DNA from: Inonotus obliquus
Taxonomy: Eukaryota; Basidiomycota; Agaricomycetes; Hymenochaetales; Hymenochaetaceae
Direction: 5' to 3'
Assembly: GCA_032164295.1 (NCBI GenBank)
Contig: JAJHTX010000003.1
Coordinates: 2,356,001 to 2,420,000 of the forward strand
Length of the DNA: 64,000 bases
In this document: positions 1-12,063 of the stretch, in pieces
Position numbering within the stretch: the stretch's first letter is position 1
Layout of the letters: each line of letters opens with the position of its first letter
Position numbers and translations under genes: made by a program
The notes under the pieces: generated by a model
Told to the model about the DNA's origin: nothing
The model's input: only the letters and a program-made list of their open reading frames with translations
Database searches by the model: none

Positions 1-1170
1 TAAGGGAAGATCGATTATCTTACGTTGATTCAAGCTCTGTGAAGTAGCCTGTGCTTCCTTCCAACTCTTCTTCCCAATCACACTCTATTTCTGAATCAAG
101 TTCTATCTTTCGGCGTTTGCGAGTCGGAATTTGGAATCCTTCATTTGCCGCAATCAATTTCTTAGTGTCAATTCATTTCAGTCTATACAGACCTTCTGAC
201 CTGGAATTATCTGCTTACCTCCTGAAGGGCACAAAGCTGGTCGGCTAGACCCAAGCTTTCGTAAAGTAGCTTGTTGACTGCGATCCGGCTTTCAGCGTCT
301 TCGAGATACACAGGTATTCTCGACGCGTCTGGTAACCTATTCACAGAACTACCGCATTTCTGCAATCTAATTCGAGAATCCAACAAAATATCAAATAAGA
401 CCTGAAAAGAACAATAAGCGTGATGCGTACGAGATGTGGAGATGTGCAAATTTACCAATTGTCTCGATACCGCCTTTCCTTTCTTCCGCTCCTCCTCGCG
501 TGCACGCTTTAATGTCGAGGAAAGGTCGTGGTCATTGGACACCTGTGGAACGGCTTCTGAATCCTCAGGGGTTATCGAAGTGCCTCTTTGCGGGATCTCC
601 TGGGCATTCACGATATCTGATTTCCCATCGTCCTCTTCCTCGCCGCTCTCGGTTTCTTCGTCCGAAGTCACGGGTCGCGATAGTGTACCATCTGTATTAT
701 CACTAGGCATATCATCGGACACGAGCTTGTCGTCATAGTCTTCTAGCTGCTTCCTCGATACGCGCACACCTTCATACTTGGGGTCATTCAGGCTCTCATG
801 AAGCTTGCTTCGAAGCGTCGAAGGGCTAGCATTATACTTAACTATTAGAGATAGGAGGAATGCATGCACAGTATCAGTGCTCACCCGACGTCCAGGTAGT
901 GTTCTCTGCCCGCGTTGCTACGCTCTTCGCTGGCATGCTCATTCTCGATATTCGTAACGGCTACATCTTCCGGGTCAAAATCTGTTCACGTGCGCATAAA
1001 TGTTCAGGCCCGTCAAGGAAAATTTTGCACAGCAATAATACAAAAGGCACCGACCTTGGGGAGCTGGATGGTTCAGCTGCTCGAGCTGCTGAGCCAAAGA
1101 TACACCTTCAGAGAAAGCAAGTAAGTAAGGAGATATGTCGGTGGGATGAGGATATGAACGTACGAGACAT
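1..1170 (-). CDS. BFR2: BFR2/AATF-like rRNA processing protein (3' end outside window)
   Basis: Bfr2/AATF acts in the nucleolus in early small-subunit rRNA processing (family knowledge). Six exons join in frame: 1164-1170, 1055-1105, 885-981, 456-825, 219-401 and 24-160. The N-terminus reads MSRVSLAQQLEQL, then DFDPED, the usual Bfr2 opening. An acidic Ser/Glu stretch follows, then the AATF-type block FDILLDSRIRLQKC and NRLPDASRIP, then a basic TRKRRKIE patch and WEEELEG. A GTAAG donor at 19-23 shows that the gene continues to the left; the C-terminal TRAUB region is missing here. The first exon is only 7 bp, so the start rests on the GTACGT donor and a perfect continuation. It is divergent from the AT-hook gene beginning at 1651. 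Confidence 0.85.
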
Positions 1171-1650
1171 CGGAGTCAAAGACCAAGGGGGAATAAAGTA
1201 ACGTGAGATCAAAATTTGATGGAGACAGTAAAAAAAAGTGAAACGTGCCCAAGCTTCCTTCCTCGCATCTCTCCCATCCACCGTCATATCCGTAGGCAAC
1301 AAAGCCTTCGGTTTTCAACAAAACTCTCTTCGCAATCCTGGAGTCATTCCTGCTCTCATGTCAATTAGACAAAAATGCTCAAAAATCATCTTTCACAAGG
1401 TGAGTACAGTGAGCAAGCCTGCTAGTCTTCTTCAAAAAGCCTCGGCCCTGCAGTTACAATATGGGTCTATACGTTTCCCGAAGCAATTTACCCGGCTGCA
1501 AGGCATGCCGCATGTCCTTATCCATTCCAAATCGACAGGGCCTTCATGCATATACCCTTCGCCTTTTCTTTTCCGCCTGCCACTTATACTCGAGTCTGAT
1601 ATACGTATCTTCTGTTAGACCGTACCAACCCTCAAACCCAAGCTCCATCA
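1171..1650. promoter_or_regulatory. Divergent intergenic region between BFR2 and AT-hook gene
   Basis: These 480 bases lie between two start codons facing away from each other and must carry both promoters and leaders. Pyrimidine-rich stretches lie just upstream of the plus-strand start. I see no clear TATA box. Short open frames here match nothing I know. Confidence 0.5.
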
Positions 1651-4635
1651 ATGTCGCCTGCTCATTCCTATACCTTAGGCGACGGCGCAGGAAGCGGCTC
1701 GAAGCATGCATCACTGTCGCCGAACGAACCGGAAGACGACGACGACATTTGTCCCGTATGCGAGAGCGAGTGCACCTGCGCGAATCGGTCCCGCAACGGC
1801 AACTCTTCTCTGACTCACAACTATCAGACTGGCTATGTTGCTCAGAATGCGTCAAAGGGAAGCAGCGGCTCCGCTCCAGCTGCACGGCCACCATCGCTAA
1901 AAATCAGACTTACGTTACAACCCCGGTCTCATCAATCTCAAGCTATAAAATCTTCCAGTGGGCGCTCCTTCCTACCAAAACGAAAGTCCAAAAATGCAAT
2001 ACAGACGTATGCTGGAGACGGCATCGACGAAGAAAACTCCGGCCCCTCCTTTCATGGCGAGTCCTCGATCCAAGGTGGGGCACACGACAAGCAGTCCAAA
2101 TCCGATGTTTCTATTCCAAGGAAACGAGGCCGGCCGAGAAAAGCCGCTATCACGGCGCGAGAGGCGGCGAAGCATGTGTCGGAAGCAAAACAAACAGAAG
2201 AGGGCACCGGCCAATCGATCAACAACGTGGTGATCGCGAGGCAATTAAAGTCTTCAACTTCACGCAGGGTACCTCAGATAGCTTCAACTTCGAGTGCAAA
2301 AAAGAAAGGCAAAAAACTACACGGCGCCGCTGCTTCGAGTCGGGCGAGAGCTCAGCAACGTGGAGCGGCAAAACCCAAAGACAAGAAAGGAAAACGAGCT
2401 GCAGTTAACGAGGATGAAAGCTCGGAGTTAAGCGAGCTCGATGATGAGGATGACCATCCGTTCGGTCTGCCAACCTTCGTTCCAGCTTTGTCTTCGTCTT
2501 CTAACTGCTCGTCATCTGACTCCGGAGACGACACGGATTCGGACTGTGATAAGGGCATACCGCCCTTCCCTCGCCCTCAGCATGCTTCTACCTTGCTATT
2601 GGTTGATAATGAATACGCTCAGCGTAAACGGGAGTATCACAATACCTGGGACATTCGCGTTAGGAAGAGAAGTGTTGGAGCTGACGGAAATAGCGACGCA
2701 GATATGAACACAGACAGTGGCGAGGAGGAAGAAGAGGAAGCGGAAGAAGAGGGGGACGACGAGGCGGATGAAATCGATGAGGATGACGATAATCAAAGCA
2801 TGCAACAGCTTGTACGCTATTCGGGAATCGCCACTGGTTGGACTGATGACGAGGAAAACAGCTTTGACGCTGACTTATTCTTCGCTAACTTAAGTGACAC
2901 CTCGGCTGAATCGAGCGGCGACGAACAAATGGGTGACGAAGGCGCGGTCTTGAGTGACCGTGTTCAAAGCAGTAGAAATGCTGTGTCGAGCCCTGTCGGA
3001 CTTGATGTTGTGCAATTGTCAGAGGCTGCTGCGGCAGGTTTTCTCGCTCCATTCGCGGAACTCGATCGAAACTCAGCAGGAGACCTACCTTTTGGCCAAG
3101 GATGGGACCATCTCATGGACCTAGATATTGATGCGTCTCGCGGCCTTCCTCTCGGATCGCTTCTGGAGCCACCGATTCCAGGATACGAGGAAGCTGAACC
3201 CATGATGGCCACTTCCGAGGAAGAAGAAGCCGTTGCAGTATTCGACAACTGTTCCCAAGCACCAGACGACGAAGATGTTATGGAAATATTTGAAGGCAGC
3301 GACGATGGTGAGACAACAGAAGACGAGTTTATAGATGTCGACGGCATTGCTACTCCCCGGCGCGAAGTGCTTCTTCGATTCCCTGCATCCTTGGGTGCCA
3401 TTGATCCTATGTCGACTGTCAGTAGCCCAGTCAGGGGACGCGAGGATCGCGGGAAGCGGTCGTCATCGCCCATCTCTGTTCCGCGGAAGTTGTCGAGGCC
3501 ATCGCTTAAACCAGGTGATTTCCTATCCGGCAGAGTTCCCCCTCCAGAGCGGCCGGAAAGCACGGAGCCTATTTCCATGGATTGCCCTTCCTACCACCCT
3601 GCTTCTGCCCCGACAATGGGTTGCTTTATTCCTGAAGTGTCTAACAAAGTCAAGCACGTGGTCATCACGAAATCTGACAAGAGCTCAGGCAAGATGCTTC
3701 CTTGTCCGTATCCAGCTGTCAGAAGGCTGCGCGGACGCGGTGCTTCCGTTAGCATGCTAAGCCGCAGCGGGGTATGTCTCCTTTGTTTACTCGTCGATAC
3801 TTTACACTAAACTTCTCTGTAGAGTGATCGCTCGTATCGTTCTCGTACTCCTTCGTTACTTGCTGCTGCACTCTCGCCGCTCGAGGCCCTTGCATCCGGT
3901 GACTTTGAAGATCCGGTCAACGCTCAGTTGCCCCTTGGCGAGCCCATCCAACTCGACGATGTGATTGACACTAGGCTCCTCGAGCCCGACAGATCTGACG
4001 TTCCAATACCTGAGTCTACTACGTCTGAAACTGGAGAGGTATTGGAAACATGTGAGTCGGATTCTGAACGTGACCGCCACCTTGAAAACTTGCGTAGATG
4101 GGACCGGATTCCGATAGACGCATTCCGTAGAACGCGATCGCTCAGCGCCGCAAATGATCTCGCGAACAAAATGAACATTGTGATTAGTACACCTCGTGCG
4201 CCTCGGCCCTCAGATGGGTTCTCGTACGGCTCTGCCGCGGGTGGAATGATGCGCGGGAGCCCACTTAGCGCAACCTTGTGGGAGTCAAGTGCCCAAGCGC
4301 AGCAGCAAGCAGATACATCTCCTGGGAACCGAAGGGGAAAATTGTCATCACTACTTGTCTCCCCAGTTCTTTTGCCTACCCGAGACGGAGATCATACTCC
4401 CACAGCTGAGCGGCAGCAGCAGCGACAACAGCAGCACACCTATTCCAGTTTCGCGAGTCAGCATGCTGCATACACGCAACAGAACATCAAGTCGCGAAAG
4501 GAGTTGCGCAAAGAGAAGAAGCGCAATCGTAGGTTCCTCGGCTCGGCGACATCACACATCCGGCACAATCATTTCCCAAATGCAAAGACGAGAGCCACGT
4601 CTAGTATGCAACGAATCCCATCGTTCAGCCTTTAA
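1651..4635 (+). CDS. Acidic AT-hook protein with CxxCxxxCxC motif (possible IFH1-like)
   Basis: Two exons, 1651-3771 and 3823-4635, give about 977 residues. Near residue 33 is a cysteine cluster, DICPVCESECTC. An AT-hook, PRKRGRPRK, lies around residues 157-165, so minor-groove DNA binding is likely. Strong acidic runs follow around residues 350-380 and again later. Near the C-terminus are RRWDRIPIDAFRR, Gln-rich stretches and a basic RKELRKEKKRNRRF segment. The layout is that of a nuclear regulator, mostly disordered. The IPIDAFRR block reminds me of IFH1/CRF1-type co-activators of ribosomal protein genes, which would suit its neighbour BFR2, but I cannot confirm that. The start is the first ATG of the long frame after a pyrimidine-rich leader. 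Confidence 0.75.
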
Positions 4636-5427
4636 GTATCCGCTTAGAGACTAGTATTGCATGATACTGTTTTCTTGCCCACCTGTTTTTTACCAGACAC
4701 ATCTTGTAGACCATGTTCCATGCTCTATGTTTTGTAACTTCGTAGTTCTCATGCTCAGCCATCCTCACTCCAACCATGCTTTCGTTTTCTGTTCATGTGT
4801 CTCTATTTTCTCATTTGTTCGGCTTCCCGTCTTCTTCGAAAGTTTTCTCACAAGAGTGGATGAACCACTTGAATTCAATTTTCTTGATGCAATTGCTGTA
4901 GCTTTGAGTATTCGAAATTATTCGCTTCTCAATTCCGTTGTTAACTCGTTGTGCTTTGCACGTCTTGCAGATACATAATTACTATAAAATAATCCTGTAG
5001 TTGCAGTAGTCCAACCATCTTCATTGAACTGGCGTCTGGATAAAGTAATGGAAGATTTCTCTTACCAAGTACTTCCGATCAAGACGATGCACGACACGAG
5101 GTTGAGCGGCGAACTGTCGTGTGATGCTCAAGTTGGCTCGCAGTGTTTATTTAAAAAGGTTGCTACACCGACGCAGCTCAATAGATGAACAGAGAAACCA
5201 TCATGATGATTTATATTCCTGTAGACGATTCTGTACGTGCTGTGAGCTGTTGCTCACCATTGTTAGCGCTAAGCGCGCGTATTTTGCCGGCCGGAAGGAG
5301 TTGGGACAAGCCGACGAACTGAGAGATGCCGGGCACGTGGACGCCGCAATTGGAAAGAAACGCTGTGCATGGACCGATACACCTCACGGCTGCGCAGTCT
5401 TACCCCTTCTTCTTACTTTCAACCATC
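4636..5427. other. Intergenic region, no gene seen
   Basis: The first part is T-rich with short frames lacking coding character, fitting a 3' UTR. The part before 5427 has a C/T-rich leader just ahead of the next ATG. Nothing else is recognised. Confidence 0.4.
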
Positions 5428-5967
5428 ATGAACAAGGATTACTACGAAGGAAGCCAACAGCAATATTATCCTCCCCAAGGTTCGTTTAGACATTAGCGTC
5501 TTGTTGCCTGGTATTCTGACACAACGCCGCACAATCATTTCAGGCGGAGCGCCAGGTGTGAGTGCTCAAGCTGGGCGTAGGAAACGTGTTCTCCTCGATT
5601 AATTTTTGTCTCGTTTAGGGCGGATACTACCCACAACAGCCGCAGCAGGCTTACGGTCCCCCTGGAGGTGCACCTTATGGCGGACAACCTTACTATCAGC
5701 CCCAGCCTCCCCCGCAGCCAGTCTATGTGTAAGTTTTTAGGCCAGACTGGGATCACTTGTTCTATGTTTCTCACCGGATGTCAATCAGACAACAACAGCC
5801 TCAAAGTAGCGGTGGTGGAGCAAGCACTGGATGTCTGGCCTGTTTGGCGGCCTGCTGTTTCTGCTGCGCGCTAGACTGTACGTACTCCTGTTATCTGCAT
5901 ACCTGGGAAACCATACTGATGCTCGTGCTTGACCACCTTGGCAGCCCTCTGTGACTGCATATTCTGA
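5428..5967 (+). CDS. CYSTM-type cysteine-rich tail-anchored small protein
   Basis: Five small exons (5428-5479, 5544-5557, 5619-5728, 5789-5877, 5945-5967) give about 95 residues. The N-terminal half is Gln/Pro/Tyr/Gly-rich, with repeated PQQ and PPGG units. The C-terminus is a Cys-rich membrane-active tail containing GCLACLAACCFCCALD and ending CDCIF. This is the CYSTM layout found across eukaryotes; members sit on membranes, are often stress-linked, and are probably palmitoylated on the cysteines (family knowledge). Exon 2 is only 14 bp, fixed by a perfect GTGAGT donor and the frame on both sides. The exact biochemical role is unknown. Confidence 0.82.
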
Positions 5968-6467
5968 TGAACTTTGCCGCCTCGGCACTCGGCATCGGTT
6001 GGGCTCCTCGCCTCACATTCGGTTCGTGAGCTTCATTGGGCGAGTGGGCCGACGTTGTTGTTTGTGTTGGGTACACATATGTTCAAGCAGGATGCGAATG
6101 GACGAGTAGTCAAGTAACTAAACATGCGTTCTTTCCTCTAAGTCCGATCATTCTATTCGATTTGTATCGTTAAACAAGGCAACGTTTTGATGCTTGGCTC
6201 GTTCGTAAGATGGACTGCTGGCTTTGTTCCATACTTGTTGGTCGTACTCTTGGTTATATATTTTCCTCCGCATAAGCGAGTGGCACACGGACGTGCTGAC
6301 CTGACCTGAAGCAAGCACAGCTTTGAATTCGGTCACGGGTTGTGACATGATCTGCACGGTGACGCCTACGTCTTCCATCCCGACTCAGTCGCAGCGCTTT
6401 AACGTAGCCGTCTCTGCTCACGACCAGCTTCATTTACCCTCAAAATCATAGCCGGCGCACAGCAGCG
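5968..6467. other. Intergenic region, no gene seen
   Basis: Five hundred bases between two plus-strand genes. I see only short frames without homology; it presumably holds the SNX41 promoter. Confidence 0.4.
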
Positions 6468-8765
6468 ATGTCAGAGTTTGATGACCACAATCCTTTCCAG
6501 ACAGACGTCGATGATGCTCAGCATTCAGAGCCGGAATCGGTCAATAACAGCAACGTGGACCTAAGCTCAGAGCCCTCGACTCCTCCCGCCAACCCGGCAC
6601 GCATCCCCTCTTCTCCCCCTGTGTCTCCCGGTGCCAACCGTAGTTTCGGGTCTCCTCCTTTATCTGCCCTTAAGCAGGCTTCATTCAGGCCGCAACAGCC
6701 TACGTTTAAGAGTGATTTTTGCTGTGTACGCGACAGATGGTTACATTCAGGCGAAGACGTCGAGATACAGGTACGTAGTCGTACATTACTCGGGCACGCT
6801 CTCAAGGTAATGGCATTGACTATTCGGCTTTTAGGTCATTGATGCTCTGAAGACTCAGGACCACGGTTCATCTTCATATATCGCATATGTAATTAAATCC
6901 GGAGTACGCATGTTTCCTCTTCACGTGGGATTATCTCTCTGACTACCCGATGGAAGAATGCAACAGCGTACCACCGTTATTCCGAATTCGAAGCATTTCG
7001 AAATGCTATGGTGAAGCTATACCCGACACTAATAATACCACCGATACCTTCAAAGCAGACTCTCGGGGATTATGCGGTGAAGCAGGGTAGAGCAAAAGAG
7101 GACGTCGTAATGATTGCTCGACGGAAAAGAATGCTTCAGACATTCCTAAATCGCATGGCACGACACCCTATTTTGTCAAATGAACATGTCTTCCACAGGT
7201 TCCTAGAAGGAGAGGTCTCGTGGGTCCGTGTTTCATTTCGCTCTTTATCATACAGCCCTTCACTTAAATTAACTCGTTGCTCCCAGACTGAAATTGCGAA
7301 CTCGCCACCAATCTCACTTACACCGAAGAACATTCTCAAGGCTCCAGCACACAATCCGACGGACCCGATTGCGTCACCAGCTTATGCGGCTCTTCCTAGT
7401 CCGTCGGCCGCGCATCCGTTGCGGAGACCCGACCAACGTTTCTTAGATTCTGAAGCTTTCACAAATAAGTTTGCAAGTCATGTCAGTGGACCTATGGAAA
7501 AGGTAACGCGGCGAACAATGAAGAGGTGGTCCGGTAAGCGTGGAAGAAGCGATAAGGAGAATGATTCTGACTGGTTGCCTTCGTAGAAATTGCACACGAT
7601 CATTCGGACCTAGGGGGTGTTTTGAATGGTTTCAGCTTGAATGAAGAAGGCCAGCTTGCCACTGCAATTGAGAAGACTGGGCAGGCAGTCGACGCCACAT
7701 ATATATCCACAACGCAGCTTGTAAGTTTAGGACTTCTGTTGGCGATCCATATTTGGAAGTGACAACGGTTTGCCATATTTCAGCTTCAGGATCTTGAGCA
7801 GGACTTCTCTGAGCCTTTACACGAGTACGCACAGTTCGCTTCAATAATCAAGAAGTTGCTGGTGTACAGACATCAGAAACACGTTCAACTCGAGCTCACT
7901 ACGGATGCTCTTGAACACAAACGTGCTGGTCTTGAGGAACTGGAACGCACAGAACGAGAAGCAAGTCGACTGGCGGAAGCTTTAAGTCAAGGTCGTGTCA
8001 CCAATCCACTTGAACGTAGTGTCCATGCGAACGGAGTGACAAGAAGCCGATCAGCAAGCACAAACGGTGTATCTGAAAATGTCGAAGAAGAGACTGGTCA
8101 TCTTGGCAATCCAGATGAGCGATCAGGCGAATATGGTGTTTCCGAGGCAATCTACACGCCACCGGCTCCTATGTCTGGCCCACCACCGCGGCGAAGTGGA
8201 TCTGGGATGGGTTTGTTAAATGCTCTGAGCTATACAATTCATGGGATGATGGATGTGGACCCCGAAACTGCGCGAAGGAATGCAATAAGTAAGACGCGAG
8301 AGTCAATTTCACAGGTTCGTGGACTTACGCAGTCTCCTTGATTCTCGGCTTTGCCTCGTTTTGGTTAACGCTTCGTTCTTGTTTTCGCCTTTTGTAGCTT
8401 GAAGATGCACTGCATTTGACTGCACAAGACTTGAAATATTCGAGCTCCACTATTCAAGCGGACCTGGACCGATTTCAACGCCAAAAAGTTGCGGATATTC
8501 GGGAGATGTGTTTGGCCATGGCAAGAAGCCATCGGGATTGGTGCAAGAAAGTATGTCTGACTTTCCAGCGTTTTGTGCTCATACAGCAAATAACAAACAC
8601 TTCGCATAGAATATGGAAGCATGGGAAGAAGCAAGGAAGGAGATCTCTCTCATTCCTGATCATCCCAACCGACTGCCAGAAGGCGTCCAGGATGACTCTG
8701 GTGATAGCAAGCCGGGGCCATCTAGTCTATCCGGAAGGAGAATTTCATCAGTGCGTGGACTCTGA
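6468..8765 (+). CDS. SNX41: Sorting nexin SNX41/ATG20 family
   Basis: Eight exons (6468-6770, 6835-6903, 6957-7223, 7287-7533, 7587-7720, 7784-8314, 8398-8550, 8610-8765) give 619 residues with all phases consistent. An acidic, Pro-rich N-terminus is followed by a PX domain from about residue 95. Its lipid-binding landmarks are HRYSEFEAFR and, further on, PPIPSK. Then come NSPPISLTPKNILKAPAHN, typical of the Snx41/Atg20 group, and a long helical BAR-like C-terminal half. The family binds PI3P on endosomes and works in retrieval of SNAREs and in selective autophagy. Snx41 and Atg20 are close paralogues, so the exact name is less certain than the family. Confidence 0.9.
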
Positions 8766-10052
8766 TTTCCCTCCTTGAAGAACTAGTTTCGTTTCCTTTC
8801 GCTAGCACTATAATGCCAAATTATTTTCCCTTTCGGTATCTAATAGCTGTTGAGTGTTCCAGCCCTCTTGCACCTTTCTCTTCAGACGCGTTTTTCCACC
8901 ACTTTTCTTTAATTCACTACTGTAGCAATACACTTTTTCTGTTCGTATTTATTATACACACACAAAACACATGCTTTTTGGTTTACATTCTCCGTGCTAT
9001 TACCTTTCTCTTTGTTCTCTGGAGACAATAAACTTTGAGTTTCTGATCTGAGTTTTCATTCTATGCCGGTCTCCTACGGGGTGGAACGGTGCGTCGGTAC
9101 CTCGGAAGCGGTGGGATTGTATAAATTCACCTTGCTAAGTTCATCGAGAAGGCTCGGCGACTCCCATGTGGGGTGGCTTCTGTGCCCCCTACATCCTAAC
9201 AAGTAAATTCTTCCCCTGGTCTGCGGGAAGTGATTCTCCCACCTAGTCCTATACGGCAGGATCGGCACCAGTGCCTGGTAACGTTCATTCAATATAACAA
9301 ATTTGTCCCCAAGAACAGAGTTCAGAGAGGAGAGATTATTGCTGACTCCCTGGAGCTTTCGCATGTCGGGACATGCCTACTGCTACCGGAACTCTGACCT
9401 GATGACGTGTTGTTTGTGTCCCGTTTCGAAAAGACGGAGCCACACTTTATTCGCACTATTCCTTATGTAGCCAGGTTTCTGAGATTCGTTCCATGGTCAT
9501 AGAAACAACCTTCTTCTCGGTGTTCGCCGGTCGTACCGAAAGTTATCAGATCCATACCTCAAACGTCCGAGTCGCCAGACCTATTCGAAAGAACAAAATG
9601 ATGCATACAAGGACACCGCATTCAACTCTCAGTTCACGGGGTACTATAGACACAGGGAATTAGTACGGGATTAGGTATTATAAGTATGCGTAGGTTGTAC
9701 GACGATGATGAAAGAACGGAATGCACAGCGAGCGAGGAGCAAATATAGAGTCGATACGGCGAAAGACGGGCATCTCGAGAACGAAAGTAAAAACGAAAGC
9801 AAAATGAACAACAGAGTGGCGGTGAGGCGGATATAGTGCTACAGACAACAATTAACAGCGTTTGTCCTTCATTCGAAACTCGAAGAAAGGAAAAGGGACA
9901 AAGGTGGTGCGCACGAAGCGTGGCTTAGAACGAAAGGGGATTAGTAGTAGTCGAGTACGGTTATGCGAGCGGGTTTGGGAATTAGTTTCGGAGTACCAGT
10001 GACCTGTTTGTTGATCGGTCAAGCTCCATAGGTCCTTAGTGTGGAAGGTATC
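8766..10052. other. Convergent intergenic region, no gene supported
   Basis: Lies between the 3' ends of SNX41 (+) and the velvet gene (-). The first 300 bases are T-rich and UTR-like. An open frame of 96 codons on the minus strand (9074-9364) has no recognisable domain or splice partners. No tRNA or repeat was seen. Confidence 0.4.
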
Positions 10053-11232
10053 TCAGTCGAGTGTAGAAGGGCGTGCGAAAGAAGATTCAAAAGCGTACAT
10101 GCGGGCACCTTGGCGAATAAATAGTTGAGTTAACGGCGTCGGCGCTTTACAGTTTCAAATGCGACGCATAACAAAACATCAGTGGATCGTGATCTCACGT
10201 GGAAAAGTGCGCAACGTACGAGGTGCCGCGTAGTTAGTTTGAGGTACGACTTCAAATACTTGAGTGTATACTGATGCCAGCATGTCTCCCCGGGTACCAG
10301 CACTCGCGGAGGCCGGTCCACCGATGCTATTCTTAACGTCATTCATGTCTCCTTAAGTGTATATGTCCGTGACTCACCCCGGAAGACGGACTAGTGAGAT
10401 TTTAAGGCTGTACCGGCCGCGCTGACGTATACTGACATCCGGAAAGATAAAGTAAGGAGCAACGCGTCCACGCAGGTTACGCAAGACTTGCGCCGACGAT
10501 ACAAGAGTTCCGTAAAGTAGATGCTGAGATGGTGCACCAGGTACGCCTTGGAGTGGATGCCCGCTCTCAGTGCAAAGCGACAGGTGTGCGATCAGGTACG
10601 GTAGTTCGGTATTTCTGGGCGTGTGTTTCAGTCTAATTCAGCTCATATGGAAAACTGAATAATTTCAGGCGACATACGGGTCGATTGGCGATCCGGTATG
10701 ATCGCGTATGGTGAGTTTTACAATTGGCGCAGGCGCCAGAGGTAGACGCGATAACACGGCAGGGCCGAACTCAGCAGTCCGTTCAGGGTGCTGTTCCACT
10801 TCCAGATGGTAAGTTCTGACAGAAACGAGGTTAAGCTTTAGTAATAAGCTTTCAATAGACTACGACAACAGGCGTTTCAAACCTTCCCCTGGTATCGGGC
10901 GGGCTCGCGTGAATAGCCGCTGACACGGACGCTTGCCCAAGCCCGGATGGAACGGGTGTAAAAGGACGATGTCCATGGCGACTTGAATTCGCGCCTGGAA
11001 CATGAGTAGAGGACACACGCTGCCGGACAAAATCCGGTGGGAGACCGGATGGATCTCCAGCACTTATGGAGGAAGTTCTTGGTCTTGTCTGCTCGCCTGC
11101 GAGGAAACGTATGGCGAGACGCTCACGCCCTGTAAGTTGAGGTTCGGGAGTGGCGCCATCGCGTGAAGAAGTCGACTGATACCGAGGACGAGGGGATTGC
11201 GAGCCAAGTGTCGAGCGGCGGGATCCACTCAT
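10053..11232 (-). CDS. Velvet-domain regulatory protein
   Basis: Five exons (10883-11232, 10678-10815, 10378-10614, 10220-10326, 10053-10144) give 307 residues. Residues 1-116 are Ser/Pro/Arg-rich and disordered. The velvet domain then runs to the end: TYHLEVEQHPER, LSRLPLAPAPIVKLTI, LPYLIAHLSL, APYFIFPDVSIRQRGRY and, in the last exon, TPLTQLFIRQGARMY. Velvet proteins are fungal DNA-binding regulators that heterodimerise and couple development with secondary metabolism. Intron 1 uses a weaker GTTTGA donor but a perfect TTACTAA branch site. Whether it is a VeA, VelB or VosA type is not clear to me. About 800 bases upstream hold only short frames, possibly a long leader. Confidence 0.88.
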
Positions 11233-12063
11233 GCCTCGCACCGTCACTCGGACGCGACTTGGAGGATTGAGGAGGGGTGCAAAAGAGGACCTGGAATGTT
11301 TGGCATTGCAAGTCCTCTGTTCAAAGGATTTAAATATTCGGCGTGAGTCGATTCGGTAAGGGAAACGTGCAGATGAAACATAGGAACAAAGTGACGCACA
11401 CAAAATTTGAGCCACCGTGCCCGCAGGGAGAATGAGTCCGCCTGGGCGACCAATATTAGGCTCGTGGAATATCTCTTAGGTAGGGGATCGGCGATCTTAG
11501 CCAACTTGGAGCGTTGGCGACCGACGAAACGGGCTTTGGATTGCGTTGCGCTGAAACGGGGGGTAAGGGTCATTTTTCCAGCTCGACTTTAGCGAAGCGA
11601 GTTCCATAGCAAAAGCTTGTAATCTTATACCCGCCCAGCAGCGGGTCTCGGTCCTAAGAAGACATCCGAGAACCATGACGAACGAGAGGAATGAGCGAGA
11701 GGACTCGTGAACAAAGTTCGAGTGTGCCCGCAATAATTGTGACCACCGCCTGCCTGGGACGAAATGGAAGAAAGTGGACTTGTGCCCAAAGATCAAAAGC
11801 GCAAGTCCGCCCGATCGGTCCAGAGATCTATCGATTCACATATGAGATGGGTTGCCGATGCAGAGTTGTTGTAAGCATCAAATTTAAATATTCTGTTGCC
11901 TCTGCTGATCAGTTTCATAAACTTTTTTCAGTGCCGACGTCGTGGAAAGTAAGGGCTGATTTGGGCTGACTCTCATGTCTGTCAGACAAGTTGAATACAG
12001 GCGTCTAAGTGAACTAATTAATGGTTGGTGTACAAAATATTGAGTGTACTCCGTGCAGAGCGA
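11233..12063. other. Upstream region of velvet gene, no gene supported
   Basis: Lies between the velvet start and the TIM23 stop, both on the minus strand. Minus-strand frames of 60-110 codons here (for example 11497-11796) could be upstream ORFs in a long leader. None shows a known domain. Confidence 0.4.

Noticed and set aside
1461..2408. 315-codon plus-strand frame overlapping the AT-hook gene
   Set aside because: It reads the acidic gene in another frame; composition is Arg/Ser-rich shadow coding, and the 1651 frame has real motifs.
2964..3578. 204-codon antisense frame in the AT-hook gene
   Set aside because: Antisense shadow of an Asp/Glu/Ser-rich coding region.
9074..9364. Minus-strand open frame of 96 codons
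   Set aside because: No recognisable domain, no splice partners, and it lies between two 3' ends; most likely random.
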